Assembly (NCBI GenBank): GCA_029379385.1
Contig: CM055612.1
Span: forward strand, 16,182,001-16,246,000
Origin: Quillaja saponaria
Lineage: Eukaryota; Streptophyta; Magnoliopsida; Fabales; Quillajaceae
Direction: 5' to 3'
Length of the DNA: 64,000 nt
A program made the position numbers and the translations under genes. Every line of letters begins with the position of its first letter. Position 1 is the first letter of the stretch. Of the stretch, positions 11,935 through 23,822 are shown in pieces. The notes under the pieces were generated by a model, which worked only from the letters and a program-made list of their open reading frames with translations, did not search any database and had not been told where the DNA came from.

Positions 11935-13785
11935 TAGTTTAAGAGAAAATGGTTAGGAGACTGATAAGAATTATATGAGGTTTTCTTAAGTTTTTTTATT
12001 AGGTTAGGGTGTTGGTTTTTTATGTAAGCAGAGCAGGAACCTTGCTTCTTTTTTTGTGCACTTTGTTTGAATATGGGGGCGAATGGCAGTTCTATTGGCT
12101 GAATTGCCCAACATGTGCTGAAGCAAAGTTGTAGCTAAGATATTGAAATGTGTTTTTGGAGAATTTTACAGTCTAGAAACAAAGAGACAGTGCTATGGGA
12201 ATTTTGGCAGCCAACAGTAGGAAATATGGCTATATTTATGTCAATATTAGTAGAACTAATATTCATAGGTCTTAGAGGTAGAATTAAGGGTAAAGTTTAG
12301 AAGATAAAATGTTAAGGAGACCTAGAAGAACACATTTGAGCTTGGGTTGAGTTGAATTGAAGATCAGAGGTAGTTGTGTTAGTGTTGGCAGTGGCAACAA
12401 TGCTTGTTGTCCTGTTTTATACTTGCTGATTATTGTGGCTGAATGTGCATGCTTGAATAAGAATCTATGAAATGTTACTGAGCAAAAAACCTAGCTATGT
12501 CAATAAGGAAGTCAGTGGTGCTTTTCATGTGGTGAATTAAACCTGTTTTGCTTATGTAGGCTTGGAATTCTCCGAAATGGAATGTTAATTCGATGATGCT
12601 TTTAGAATCAAGAGGAAGTCACGAACAAGATCAATAAACTTTATGAGTAAAAAATGATCCTTTGGTTACTAGTGTGTTATGAATATTTGTTTTAGGTTTT
12701 TATATGTGTGTATGTATATATTATTCTTAAATGTGAGTGTTTAACGCTTTGATTGAATTAATTTCAAAAGTACTATGTTGTTGACACTATAGTATTGGTT
12801 GTATTGTATATTAATATGAATCTTTGTTTGTGTGTGATAAGGGCCAGTGAAATTATTATTTTTTATATATAAGATAGAATTCTAGTGCACAAATGATAAC
12901 TTTGATTTGATTATTTGATATTCGAACAAAAATATTTGAGTAACTCAACCCCTGAGAGGTTATGTGAGAAGCTTATATATATTCTTGATGTGCAGAGCAA
13001 AAAGCTCAAAGGAGGATGTCTACATGGTCTGCGAGTGCTAAGTTACTTCTACTAGCCTTTTTGGATGTTTTGCTTGATTTGTTTGCATATTGTCTTTTGT
13101 AAGTTGTATTGGTTTGATTTTACATTTTCTATATATACGTGTAAAATTGAATTTCTCTTCTAATTTGTAATAATATAAGATCATTCGACTTATGTATTTT
13201 ATTTATGTATTGATTGATGTTACTACCCTTTGGGTACATTTTTGACTCACTGAGTTTTTGACTTACTCTTTGTTCATTTATAAATTATTTTAGTATCAAG
13301 TTCTTATCAAACTCTTTTGACCGACACTTGACTTGTCGATAGTGTTGCGGTTGCATATTCCTACACGATCACATACTTGAAGCTAGATGAAGAATTTGTA
13401 GTCACATGAGGGCTTGAGTTAGAAAGTTTTGACATGTGAAATAGTGTGGTTTGTTGATGTTTCTTACATTTGAATGGAGCGGAGCTCCTTGTTGTGGTTA
13501 TTATTGTTGTTGTCTTTGTTGCTGTTGTTATGTAAATAAGATTATTTGTTATATGTATTATTCAAGCATGTTCCACTTTACAGGAATCTCTTCCAAAAAT
13601 TTTATAAAATATTATTCCTTTTAGTGAATATGTTTATATTTATTACTAGTATTCTTTTTTTACAATGTTTTTTTCAAATGTTGTTTTAATAAAGGGTTGT
13701 CTGCATTTCTTTGAATTTGGAGTCAGGGTTACTGAAGTTTGGTTATCCATTATTCTGACCAGTCATGCCTCTATGTGATATGACA
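11935..13785 (+). mobile_element. Partial 3' LTR of the Gypsy element
   Basis: Direct copy of 9796-11664, joined abruptly to the gag stub on its left and ending ...GATATGACA at 13785 with no primer-binding site. Its 5' third (equivalent to 8555-9795) is absent, so the deletion removed the interior plus the start of this LTR. Divergence from the first copy is substantial, with many substitutions and small indels. Confidence 0.75.
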
Positions 13786-14540
13786 TGCCTCTTTCAAACT
13801 GAGGAATGTTAGCTGGAGTAGATACATACTTTCCTTTCTTCTAAAACCTTAGTCAATCAACGTAAGATCAGGAATGTAGTGTCCAGATGTGTTTTTTGCA
13901 TTCTCAACATAGTACAACACATTCCTAGGATTTTAACTATCCAACTTTAGTTCTAACGCAATTATATCCTTTTTGAAATTTGCTCAGCTGGAAGGTGATA
14001 AACAAATGGTGTTCTTCCAAAACAATGCCGCATGGATAAGTCAAGAGACTTCAGTTGATGGCATTTTAGTTGATAACTTTAGTTGATTAGGTTTAATGAA
14101 ACATTTCATTTTGATTCTAGTCAAAGCTAATTAGTTGATCTCTTCACTTGATCTTGAAGCACTTGGTTTTGATCTTTCATCAACTAAATGAAATATAAGT
14201 GTTCAATTTATTTCTTCAGCAAAGGAATCTTTAAGGAAATAGTGCATTTCTTCTTAGTTAGAGATCTTCAATTCAAAAAACTTTTAATGAAACGGTGCGT
14301 TCCTTCTTCTTTGATATCCACTGAGTTGTTTTAGATTTTTGGTTGATCTACTTCAATTTTCTGGTATATAATGAAACATTGTCATATTGATTTCAAAGCA
14401 ATCTAGCTGATTGATTAGTTGTACTTGCAATAGAAATAAAAATTTCAAGTTAGTTTCTCATTGCATTGTTTTATTAATTATTTAGTTTATCATGAAAATC
14501 ATGTTTAAATTAGGATATCAAATACCCAATTGATTCAAGT
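13786..14540. repeat. Copia LTR fragment
   Basis: Carries TTAGTTGATNN motifs and GAAACATTTCATT/GAAACGGTGCG stretches. Its last 150 bp (14400-14540) match 5690-5830 in the same orientation. No coding sequence. Confidence 0.45.
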
Positions 14541-15334
14541 GGATTGAGAAAGAAGAAAAAGAAGCAGACTCTACTTATATTTTAATTTAGTCCTCCTCTT
14601 TTTAATTATAGTAAGTGTTTTATGTGCCATCATGTTCTCATATTTTTAATTGTGTCTAATTTGGTTATTTAATTTTGTTGATTGTATTTAATTAGTTCAA
14701 AACATTATTTTGACATTTAAATTACTAATAAAAAATTACTGACATGTCCCTTAATATAGTTAACATATTCCTTTTTGACATATTGGTTTTTTCTAACACA
14801 TTCTATATAGTTTGAAAATTGATTAATTTTATAATTCCATTTGAGGAAAACAAAGTGGCTTTTTCACATTATTTTAAAAGAAAAAAAATTAAAATTAACT
14901 AGACAAAAAAATCAATAAAATAAGATTAAGGAAGTGTTTGTTTCGGGTCATAAGAAATATCTCTGTAGCATATGTTTCCCAAAAATTATATTTATAGGCA
15001 AATGTTTCCAATCTAAAAACTTTGTTTGTGTTTAGTTATTTCAATTTTTATCCAAGAAATAAAAATAGTTACTTGAAAATTTAACATAAATGCCCATGAT
15101 GACAAAAAATTAACATATTTTAATAAAAATACATATTTCAGTACATAATTTACTGCAATAGATTTGTAATGTCAATTCAAACAATCATTCATCACAAGCT
15201 TGGTCATGAAACTTAAATGACTCAATTCAAATATATTTATCATTCATAAAATTGATAAATAAATACATTTATACTGAATTTAAACAAATGCGAAAGTATT
15301 TTACAAAATTATGATATTGATCATTCATATTAAC
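14541..15334. other. AT-rich intergenic DNA
   Basis: No gene seen. GAAGTGTTTGTTTCGGG near 14935 resembles the first bases of some hAT/PIF-type MITEs, but I find no matching opposite end. Confidence 0.35.
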
Positions 15335-16154
15335 TTAAACATCATTATTAAAGTTATGATATTGATAAAAGATCAAATACATATAATTCTTCATATCATG
15401 ATAAAGTGAATGAAAATAAGTAACCTTGTCACCAACTAGCAATTCACTAAGCTTGAATATATGCTTAACCTTTAATTTTTCAATTTGTATTAATTCTTCA
15501 AACATACTTGGCTTCTTATTCCCACTCGAAATATCTCTATTTTCTTTATTCTTTGCCTTCATCTCACATTCATTTATTCCTTCATTATAAGTTTCAACTT
15601 CTTCCAATACCTTTCATGCTATTGACTACACCCATCACATCATTACAAAGAAATTCCTTCTTAATGAAGATAACATCACTCTCTTCCTCCATGGTGTCGT
15701 AAGTATTTGATATTTTACAATCATTATCTATTAGATAGTAACCATCATTTTTCAGTTTATCCCACCATCATTTCAAAACTTATTCAAATGATAGATGATA
15801 ATTTCATAATGAGTAAAATTAAAGCTATCAAACCTTCTTTTCATAAACCATCATTATAACCTTCTTTTGTAATTGCACTTTTTAATTCAAGATTGATGTC
15901 TTAATCATCTAATTCAAACAAAATAATACACATTAAAATAAGATAAAATATGCAACCTATATAAAAAATATCATAGAATCATATGAAAAAAGACTTACAA
16001 ATGTATAAAGAGGATGTGTAGTAATTTCAAATGGTTTTATAACTCTCAAATAGATATGATTTTTCAACTTTATATGAATTTCATTTGTAATATCCAAATC
16101 AGAGTTGATTTCTTTCTTTTTGGAGATCCACATATTTGTAAACTTATTCATCAA
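15335..16154 (-). pseudogene. Unrecognised minus-strand ORF remnants
   Basis: Two open stretches lie on the minus strand: 15607-15335 (90 codons, lysine/glutamate-rich, MEEVETYNEGINECEMKAK...) and 16154-15957 (65 codons, MMNKFTNMWISKKKEINSD...). Between them, other frames also stay open for short runs (NDGYYLIDNDCKISNTYDT; EEESDVIFIKKEFLCND). The mix of charged, low-complexity sequence looks like a decayed protein gene, possibly the C-terminal part of a Myb/SANT-type transposon protein. I cannot assign a family. Confidence 0.3.
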
Positions 16155-16398
16155 TTACCTCTTAGGCAAGCTTATTGTTATAACTTGACATCGTGAAGTT
16201 CAATTTTAAACATAAAATGTAAATTTTAGTTTTAAAATAAACAAATTAAATAAATAACAAGATAACTAAATATGTTATAATTTAATATCCTACTGTACAT
16301 TTTATAAATTTCGTATGTAATTTTTGATTGTAAAGTAAATAAAATTATGAACCAAGTAAATTAAATAAGTGAAAGAATAATTAATAAATGTATATATT

Positions 16399-16438
<40 letters not shown>
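16399..16438. repeat. (AT)n microsatellite
   Basis: Uninterrupted TA dinucleotide run of about 20 units. A second shorter TA run lies at about 16572-16591. Confidence 0.9.
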
Positions 16439-16441
<3 letters not shown>

Positions 16442-16599
16442 GTAAATAGAAAATTAATTTTTATTATTATATCATTGACTTAAAATTTTTTTTTTTTTCT
16501 TTGTGTAAACTTTTTTTGAAGTGTGCAACATGCGTAAATAAAAAGAAAATAAGCAAGAAAATAAATATAGTATATATATATATATATATATACACAACC

Positions 16600-18829
16600 T
16601 TCTAGAATTAAATTAGCACTACAAATCTTATAATTAAATCTTGAGCGTGAGTTTAATATTTTAATATCGGTTGCATTTGTTTTTTTTCTTTTCCTTAATT
16701 TCCACCGACTCTATACTTTGTTTTGCTTTACTTTTCCTCTGTTTTCTTTTTCTTTCTTGAACATTCCTTGTCCCTAGCTAGTCAAGTATCACTCCCTTAT
16801 CTTGTTAGAGCTACTGTTAGTGATCTATGTTACAACCAATTCACACACTGATTTGTTGTTTTCTTTAATCACTCAACAGCTTCAAGTCCTTCTCCTACCA
16901 TACCGTTCCTTTCTGTTTTTCCATACCTTGTTACAGCCCCTGGTTTGCCGTGAGGATGCTGCAATTGGGTTGTCTCTTTGGGTGGAAAACTCCTTCTTGC
17001 CACTTGTTTCATCTCCATTATTAGCTTGTACGTTGGCTGCATAAAGCGTTTTGGGGTAGTTGATGCCTTCTTACAGCCAGCCCTGTTCTAGCCGTAAGGC
17101 TCTTGCTGTTTGCAACAGTGAGGCTAGTCTACTATTTTAGCTATTTGACGCCTTGGTGGTGTTGATTACTCTTGGCAGCAGGCAGCAAGGAAGTATAGAA
17201 AGATTTTTCCGCTCTTATTTCATTTGGGATTCTTTCCCTTTGTTTACAGTTATTACTTTGTGTAAGTTTCTACCTTAATTCTTCACTTTTGCACACAATT
17301 TTGTTGTATAATATGTTATTGAAAGAAGCAAAAAAAAAAAATATTGAAATAAGCATATAAAGAGTCACGTGTTGGCATTTTAGAATAGAGCTGTTGGTTT
17401 GCATATAAATTCCTCATTTATAAGTAGCCGGGATCCTATTTACATTTGCTTTTACCATGTGCTCTTTCTGGAAATACACCCCTATAAAACTCTTATTAAT
17501 GAATCCTCTCATGTTCCTACCTGACTCATTTTGCTACATAGTTATGCTCTTCTATTTGCCTTTTCTATATATTAATCTCAATGGAGGCTATTTTTGTTTT
17601 GAGCTAATATCCTTATTTGTTATCCTGTGTACCACTTATTTTCTCCTTTCCTTTTCCTCTCAACTTGTGGACATGTTAAGTTCTACAAATACCACCATTT
17701 GTGTACTTTAAAAACAAATGCTTGATAGTAGTTGTTCTTATTCCCTTTAGGCAAAAGGTATTTTGAAATTGTACCAAGTTACTGTTAGAGTTTTCTATCC
17801 CATTATCACGTGCATAACTATTTGATTAGATTCCCCTCAAGTGGTCTGTTTTTCAAAATTGAATAACCCATGTGGTTGACCATAACCATCTTGTCATTTT
17901 GTTTAAGTTTATGTAGTACTCACAATTTCCTAGTCGTACTAAACTTACACCCAATACTTGGTTATAATTCTAATGTTGAAGTGTGAGGTTATACATTGAA
18001 TCCATAATATGAAATTAGAATAAATTCTTTTTTGGCCTTGACAATTGTTCCAATATCACCCACAAATAATAGAAGCCATGAGATAATTTCCTGTATATGG
18101 ATCTAGTAAGCTATTCATCTAGCCTTTAACAAAGGTGATTCATGATACATTGATACTAAATGAATTTTGGACATATATTATTCAACTACTACTATGCAAT
18201 CTAGAGTGCCTATGAAATTGATTGCCTCTTTATCTTCTACTAACATGTGTACCACCAAAATAATAATAATAAACTATATATAAAAAATAAAATTTTGTTT
18301 TAAAGACTGGAAAGTCCTTACTACGCCATATGATAGATAATTAAAAATGATAGAAGAAAGAGATAAAAGAAGAGATTGAATCTTAAAGGACTGTTAAGTT
18401 TTCTGAAGTACATATAAAGCATGATAAAAGGAAGTGCAAGGAACTTGATTGGATTGATATGGGAATAATATAACTCAAGCTCTTGATTGATTTTAAATGA
18501 TAAACTTAACTTGAATTTAATGCTTCGATTGTGAGTAATGTTGAAATAAGGAATTAGTGTTAATTTTCTTGGTATATATATGTAATATATACATACATGA
18601 AATGAAATTAAAGTTTCTTATAAGGTATTTGTAAAATGCTTAAAAGAAATTAGTTTTTTTTTTTTTAAAAAAAAAAAACACTTGGAAATTAATATATAAG
18701 TTTTAGTAATTAAAGATATATAACTACGAAATTGACAAACTTAGTAATACTTGGAAATTTTAACTACAGCTCCAAAATAATGTTGTTAACGATGCAAGTG
18801 AATGCAAGATAAGGTGACGATCAATGTCA
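16600..18829. other. AT-rich intergenic DNA without recognised genes
   Basis: Short open frames only (for example 16802-17044 and 17457-17711), of hydrophobic composition expected from T-rich DNA. T/C-rich stretches near 16680-16760 resemble the start of the Gypsy LTR around 8710-8860 in style. This region could therefore be the degraded 5' part of the LTR ending at 19998. Confidence 0.35.
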
Positions 18830-19998
18830 GTATACAGTGAGTGAATTACGTGCACTTTGTTTATCAGATTATTATGCATAATTGTATGTGTATTTGAATA
18901 GATGTGTTATAAAGAAAGGGAAAAAAAAAGCAAGTGTAGTGTTTTATCGAGTTATTTGAATTATGTTTGTTTGAAATCTTTTGTGATTGATAAAGGCCAA
19001 CGAAGTGAATTTTTCTCCAAGATGATTTTTATTTTTAGAATTGAAATCCAGGTGCACCTAGGACATTATGATTTGATATTATGAGAAACTCTAATTCTGA
19101 TAAATGTTTTAAAAGAATTAAGTGCTCAGCCCCGATGGGATGATTGTGTACGAAGAATAAATTTATGTTGTGCGGGCACAGAAAAGCTCGATAGGGGGAG
19201 ATATTGTTGTGCGGGGTTGAGTTACTTGGTTGGCCCTTTGTATGTTTGAGTGTTGTGATTGTTTGGTTTGAACTGTGAATTATAAGTATTTCAATTGCTT
19301 TGTCTATTTTGTGAATCATGTGAATTGTGATTTTATGTTGATTACAAGTATGTACGTGTACTGTTGAATTAAGACATGAATATAGTTATATGAGATTAAC
19401 TTATGATATATGTTCTTATGCTTTGATTGATGCTATTACCCTTAGGGTACATTGTTTGCTCACTAAGTCCATGAGACTCACCACTGTTTTGTTATATTTT
19501 TTTTTAGTAACACGATTTCGATATATACATCACCGAAGGGCTTATAACTTGCCGATGGAGTGTGGCAAGGTAATTCTTCGGAATCTCATACTTGAAGTTA
19601 AGGGTGAAAGTTTGCAGTCACACTAGAGCTATGAGATGTCTAGTATCATGTTGTGTAATAGTCTAGTTAATTGTTTTCATGATGAGAAATGGAGCGGAGC
19701 TCCTTGGTTATATGGTCTTTGTTGTTTTTTTTTTTTTTGGCAAAAAAAAAAAAATGGGAATATGTATTGTTTATGTTTTAGGCAGGTTCACATTGCGTGG
19801 AACTTCTATCGAAACTTTTAGTAAATATTATGTATTCAGTAATAGGTCTATATTTAAAATCTAATGAAGTAAAGATTTTCTTGCTTTTAAATACAATTGT
19901 TTCAAGAGTTATGTGTGTTTAGTAGTGATAAAGTCAGAGTGACGGAGGGTTGGTTATCCAGTCCTCCGGCCAGTCATGTCTCCATGAGGGGTGTGACA
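18830..19998 (+). mobile_element. Third copy of the Gypsy LTR, 3' portion
   Basis: Shares ordered landmarks with 10480-11664 and 12620-13785: GGTGCAC..., CTCAGCCCCGATGGGA, TTGAGTTAC, GATGCTATTACCCTTAGGGTAC, GGAGCGGAGCTCCTTG, TTGGTTATCCAGTCCTCCGG and the terminal GTGTGACA at 19998. No primer-binding site follows, so it is a 3' or solo LTR. The left boundary is unclear. Confidence 0.65.
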
Positions 19999-20620
19999 CT
20001 TATAGAGTTGCTTTCATCATCCATACTAATATTCACCATATATGACTTTTTTCATACAAAGTAGAAATTAATTGAACATAAAACATAAATTTAGTCATTG
20101 ACAGCTCACTAATCTATTACTTTTACACATCCAAATACAACTACAATCAAAATAGTATAACTATAACATAACATTCAATGATTAAAAATAGCTTTCATAA
20201 GCACTACAATAACTAAAGCAATTAAAAGTCATACTAGTATTTTATACTCTAATTGAAAATATATTTTTTTTAATCAACATTTCTATTCTAAATAGTTGTT
20301 AAATTGTCAAATTGACATCAACTTGTGTGTTGTTGAATCTTATATTTAGTTGCAATTGAATATGAGAACATTTCTTCATATTCTGTGTTTTCATCCATTT
20401 CAACCAATTTCCAGAAAAGAGACTTATTCTTTAAACAATTTATAAAGCAAACATTAGCATATTGTTTGAAAACATGTTTTTTTACATTTTTAAGAATTAT
20501 TTCAACTGCATAAATTATAATTGCTTACTAATAGACAATTCAAGAACAACTTATTTAAGTTTTCCTTGTTGTCATGACACGTTCTAAGAATCCTAACTTT
20601 CTTACCACAATAACATTAAT
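19999..20620. other. AT-rich intergenic DNA
   Basis: No gene, repeat or transposon end that I can support. Confidence 0.4.
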
Positions 20621-20790
20621 GTGGTTTGATTCTTATACATTCTAACATGGTTTCTATAAGAAAATAAAACAATATAAACTACATTCTAACGAATTTAACA
20701 ATAAATGAGTTGTGGTTTGATCCTTATACATTCTAACATGGTTTCTATAAGAAAATAAAACAATATAAACTACATTCTAATGAATTTAAC
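20621..20790. repeat. 91-bp tandem duplication
   Basis: GTGGTTTGATTCTTATACAT...GAATTTAACA at 20621-20699 recurs at 20712-20790 with two visible substitutions, a period of 91 bp. The near-identity marks it as recent relative to the surrounding transposons. Confidence 0.9.
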
Positions 20791-20869
20791 AAGACATGAA
20801 GAAATATCACGTTGCCATTACATTTTTATTATGAATTAGATAGAATTTATAATAAGAACATATACATCA

Positions 20870-21190
20870 AGGATGATTTACATCTATTGGGCCAAAAATA
20901 TCAACAAACTTATGAAAGTTAGGTATTGGGGGATCCACAATTAAATTTTGCACATAATGCTTCTTAAGTTTCCTAATTTTAAGTTCAATATCACTAGCAT
21001 CTATATTGTTACAACTTGGAAACCGTTCTTTTAATTGTTTCACTAGATAGTCTATATAACTCATCTTCAATGTCCCATCACTAGCCTTCTAATTATTTGA
21101 ATCAACTACTTCCACCAATAAGTCAAAAAAAAAAAAAAAAACCTTCGTTTGTTGCATTCCAAATGTGTAATATTTTTTCCATTGTTTCTA
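20870..21190 (-). pseudogene. Myb/SANT-like domain remnant
   Basis: On the minus strand the frames read ILHIWNATNEG, DLLVEVVDSNN, KASDGTLKMSYIDYLVKQLK, ERFPSCNNIDASDIELKIRK, LKKHYVQNLI. This resembles the Myb/SANT-like (Myb_DNA-bind_3 type) domain of L10-interacting MYB proteins and PIF/Harbinger ORF1: W..TNE..L..LVE, then LK.RF, then KIRKLKKHY. It is broken by an expanded poly(T) tract (about 21128-21142) and a stop after SNN. No matching transposon ends were identified. Confidence 0.45.
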
Positions 21191-22860
21191 ATGTAACAAA
21201 AAAAAAAAAAAAAGGGAAAAAATATGAATATTTAACATGAAGAAATACAAAATGTATGCCTTTTAAACCACAAACAATATTTTAAAACTCATCAAATCAA
21301 GATAACAGATAAATGGTGACTTATCAACCTTACAATTAATTGCTAGTTTTGAAAATGAATCCAAAATCATCAAATTAAGATAAATAAATTGAGAAATGAA
21401 ACGTAACCCAAAAGCACTCAAAAGCCTACAACAATCTTCCTAGTGCTAGACAATTACTCCTTTGCTAAATAGAAAATTTAGTAAATAAGTGAATAACATA
21501 CATATTAATAATATTCTTAGTTGAGTTAGTTACTCAAGTGATCCAAATCTTGATTATTCAAAATCTAAACCAATCATTTTCATGATTCTATTGTTTTATC
21601 TTTTTAGTAGTTCTAATTTCAAAGAAGAGACCAAATAGTACTTATAGCCAAAATCCAAAAACATTTCACAAGCATTGTAGTTCAACAGGTTTAGTAAGTT
21701 AAAAATGGATAAAAAATAGAAAAATTAGTGTTAATGTCAACATAGTAAGAGCATTTTCAAAGACAACATAATGTATTTTCGTAATGGAAATCAATATCAT
21801 CACGAGCAAGTTAAAAGGTGTTGAATCCATAAGCAAATAACTAACTAATTAAAAGAAATTGAATCCACAAGCAAATAACTAGCTAGTTTAAAATTGACCT
21901 AAAAAATAACCCATATAAATAGATTAACATATCAAACATTAGTCAATATAGCAGACATGTCACTGACACAACAATAAGTGCTAATAATTTAGACAACCAA
22001 AATTTTTACCTTCACTTAATAGAGGCAAGTTCAAAGAAAGACATACAATAAAGATATACAATTCAGATTTTAGAAAATCATGATATACATAACAAAGAAA
22101 GACTTGATCATTGCCTAAATTTTCTGTAATAATGAAAGACTTGCATAGAGTTAAGCAACCACTCCAAAAATTACAGAGTTACCAAAAATATTATATGCAT
22201 CTATATGCCAAAAAGGAGAAACTAAACACATCATTTAGATTGGCAATTGATTTGATTGAAATAGAATTTGCAGTACACAATCAACAATAATGATACTTCT
22301 ACTATAAAGCCAACAATACAAGAAAACAATTGGTCTTTCTATAATGTAAATAGTTCTCATCTATGTTTTGAAAACATTGCATCAACGCTAACAAAACATC
22401 TAACCAAACTAATGGAACTAAGTAATTGGTCTTTCTAACATTATTAGTTTTTAAATAAACAAAACATTTAGAGTAATGGAACTAATCAAACTAAGAAACT
22501 CTAACATAGATGAAATTAAGCCAGAGAACAAGATTAATGAAACTTATAAAAGAAAAATATGGACTAATAGATACTTGTCTGAATATCTACCCATCTAGAA
22601 AGACTCATAGCAAAAAAGCTACTTGAGAGAGATTTAAAATCAGTCAATACAAAAAAGTTACCCTTATTCTCTCCTTTTTCTTGCTAGCATTATAGTTATT
22701 GACAACTAGCTAAAACCCAAAATTCCTAAAATCATCATCCCAACAAAGCGTAGAATCTTAATTTTGAAAAACCCTATAATCCCAATTTTGTAGAAACTCG
22801 AAAATCTTAATTTTAGAAAACCCTAACTCAAATAAACACATTCAGTACCAATTTCACATA
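21191..22860. other. AT-rich DNA, possible intron of the minus-strand unit
   Basis: No ORF of note. Homopolymer A runs near 21200-21215. If the exon-like sequence at 22880-23060 and the Myb/SANT remnant belong together, this would be their intron. Confidence 0.3.
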
Positions 22861-22879
22861 CATAAAAAGGAAGAATTAA

Positions 22880-23190
22880 GTAACTTACCTTATTGAAGCA
22901 CTAAACTGACAGTAAAGATGAATTCCTCTTCTAGCTTTGCGAACGCCAATAGGAAAAATCACTTTTTGGGCTTCTTTGTAAATGGAGGAACGACTTTTGA
23001 GCATAAATAGAGGCCTTATCTCTTTTACTGTTAGCTGAATTGGACATGATATGGAGAAGAATGTGAATGTGAAGGTGAAGAATGGATAAAGTGATAGAGA
23101 AGATTGGAGAAATAGAGACTATCAGAGAAACAAAGACTATCGGGTTTTTATTTGGATAATCTGGTATTATAACATAAAGGTTAGACAAAA
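22880..23190 (-). pseudogene. Possible first exon of a divergent minus-strand unit
   Basis: Minus strand: an ATG near 23050 opens MSNSANSKRDKASIYAQKSF and continues to a stop near 22934. A donor-like AAG/GTAAGT is seen as ACTTACCTT at about 22880-22888. Upstream on the same strand is a G/A-poor, T/C-rich leader-like stretch. It points away from SKI2, with about 500 bp between them. Whether it joins the Myb/SANT remnant is inference. Confidence 0.25.
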
Positions 23191-23293
23191 CTTATCATTT
23201 TCTTCCCTCCTGTGCAGATATAAAAATATATGTACCTATCATGTAAGGTATAATATTCCTATGTTCTTTGATAAAAACAACCAAATTTAAGTC

Positions 23294-23687
23294 TATAAAA
23301 AATACTTTATTCAAGTAAAAATTTTAAAATAAATACTAACATAAAATATTCTAGATACATTTCTCTAAGTAAAAAATTTATTACACGAAATAAATGTCCT
23401 GAGTAATAGCTAGCATTAGTATGATATACGTGGCAAAATCTATAACGTTTATCTATACTTAGAGACAAAGGCACCGGTTAGAGGATCCAATCCCTTAGGA
23501 CCCGATTTTGAAGAACCTTCCTGTTCCTTGTCTAAACCCCAGTACTCTACTCAAAACCCGCGAAAATACGAACCTCCTTCACATGAAAATTGAAAACCCA
23601 GAAGAAGCACGCTACGCAGAACACCACCAATGACCAAATCACTTAATTAGCAAAAGAAAGAACGACAAAGATTGAAGTGTTCTCCAA
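23294..23687 (+). promoter_or_regulatory. SKI2 5' flank and probable 5' UTR
   Basis: The 230 bp before the ATG are richer in G+C than the sequence further upstream and contain no transposon that I recognise, which fits a transcribed leader. A TATAAAA sits at 23294-23300, about 390 bp before the ATG, but it is within an AT-rich stretch and may be chance. The transcription start is not determined by the sequence. Confidence 0.35.
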
Positions 23688-23822
23688 ATGGATCGGATCG
23701 AAGCAGGAAACGAACTAGCTTTCCGGGTCGGGTTCTCCGGGTACAGTGGTCATCTCAGAGTGGAGCCGCTTTCGACGGTGGAGCGCTCCGACCCCCTGAG
23801 AACGCTTCCCGATTTTATTTTG
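23688..23822 (+). CDS. SKI2: SKI2 exon 1 (residues 1-45)
   Basis: Begins at ATG in the context CCAAATGGAT and encodes the conserved plant N-terminus ([25 protein letters not shown]). It ends in phase 0 before donor GTCAGT. The next coding bases are 2958 bp downstream. Reading on past the donor gives only low-complexity intron translation. Confidence 0.92.

Noticed and set aside
22818..22826. Telo-box AAACCCTAA as a SKI2 promoter element
   Set aside because: It lies about 870 bp from the SKI2 ATG in sequence that more likely belongs to the divergent unit; a single 9-mer in AT-rich DNA is weak.
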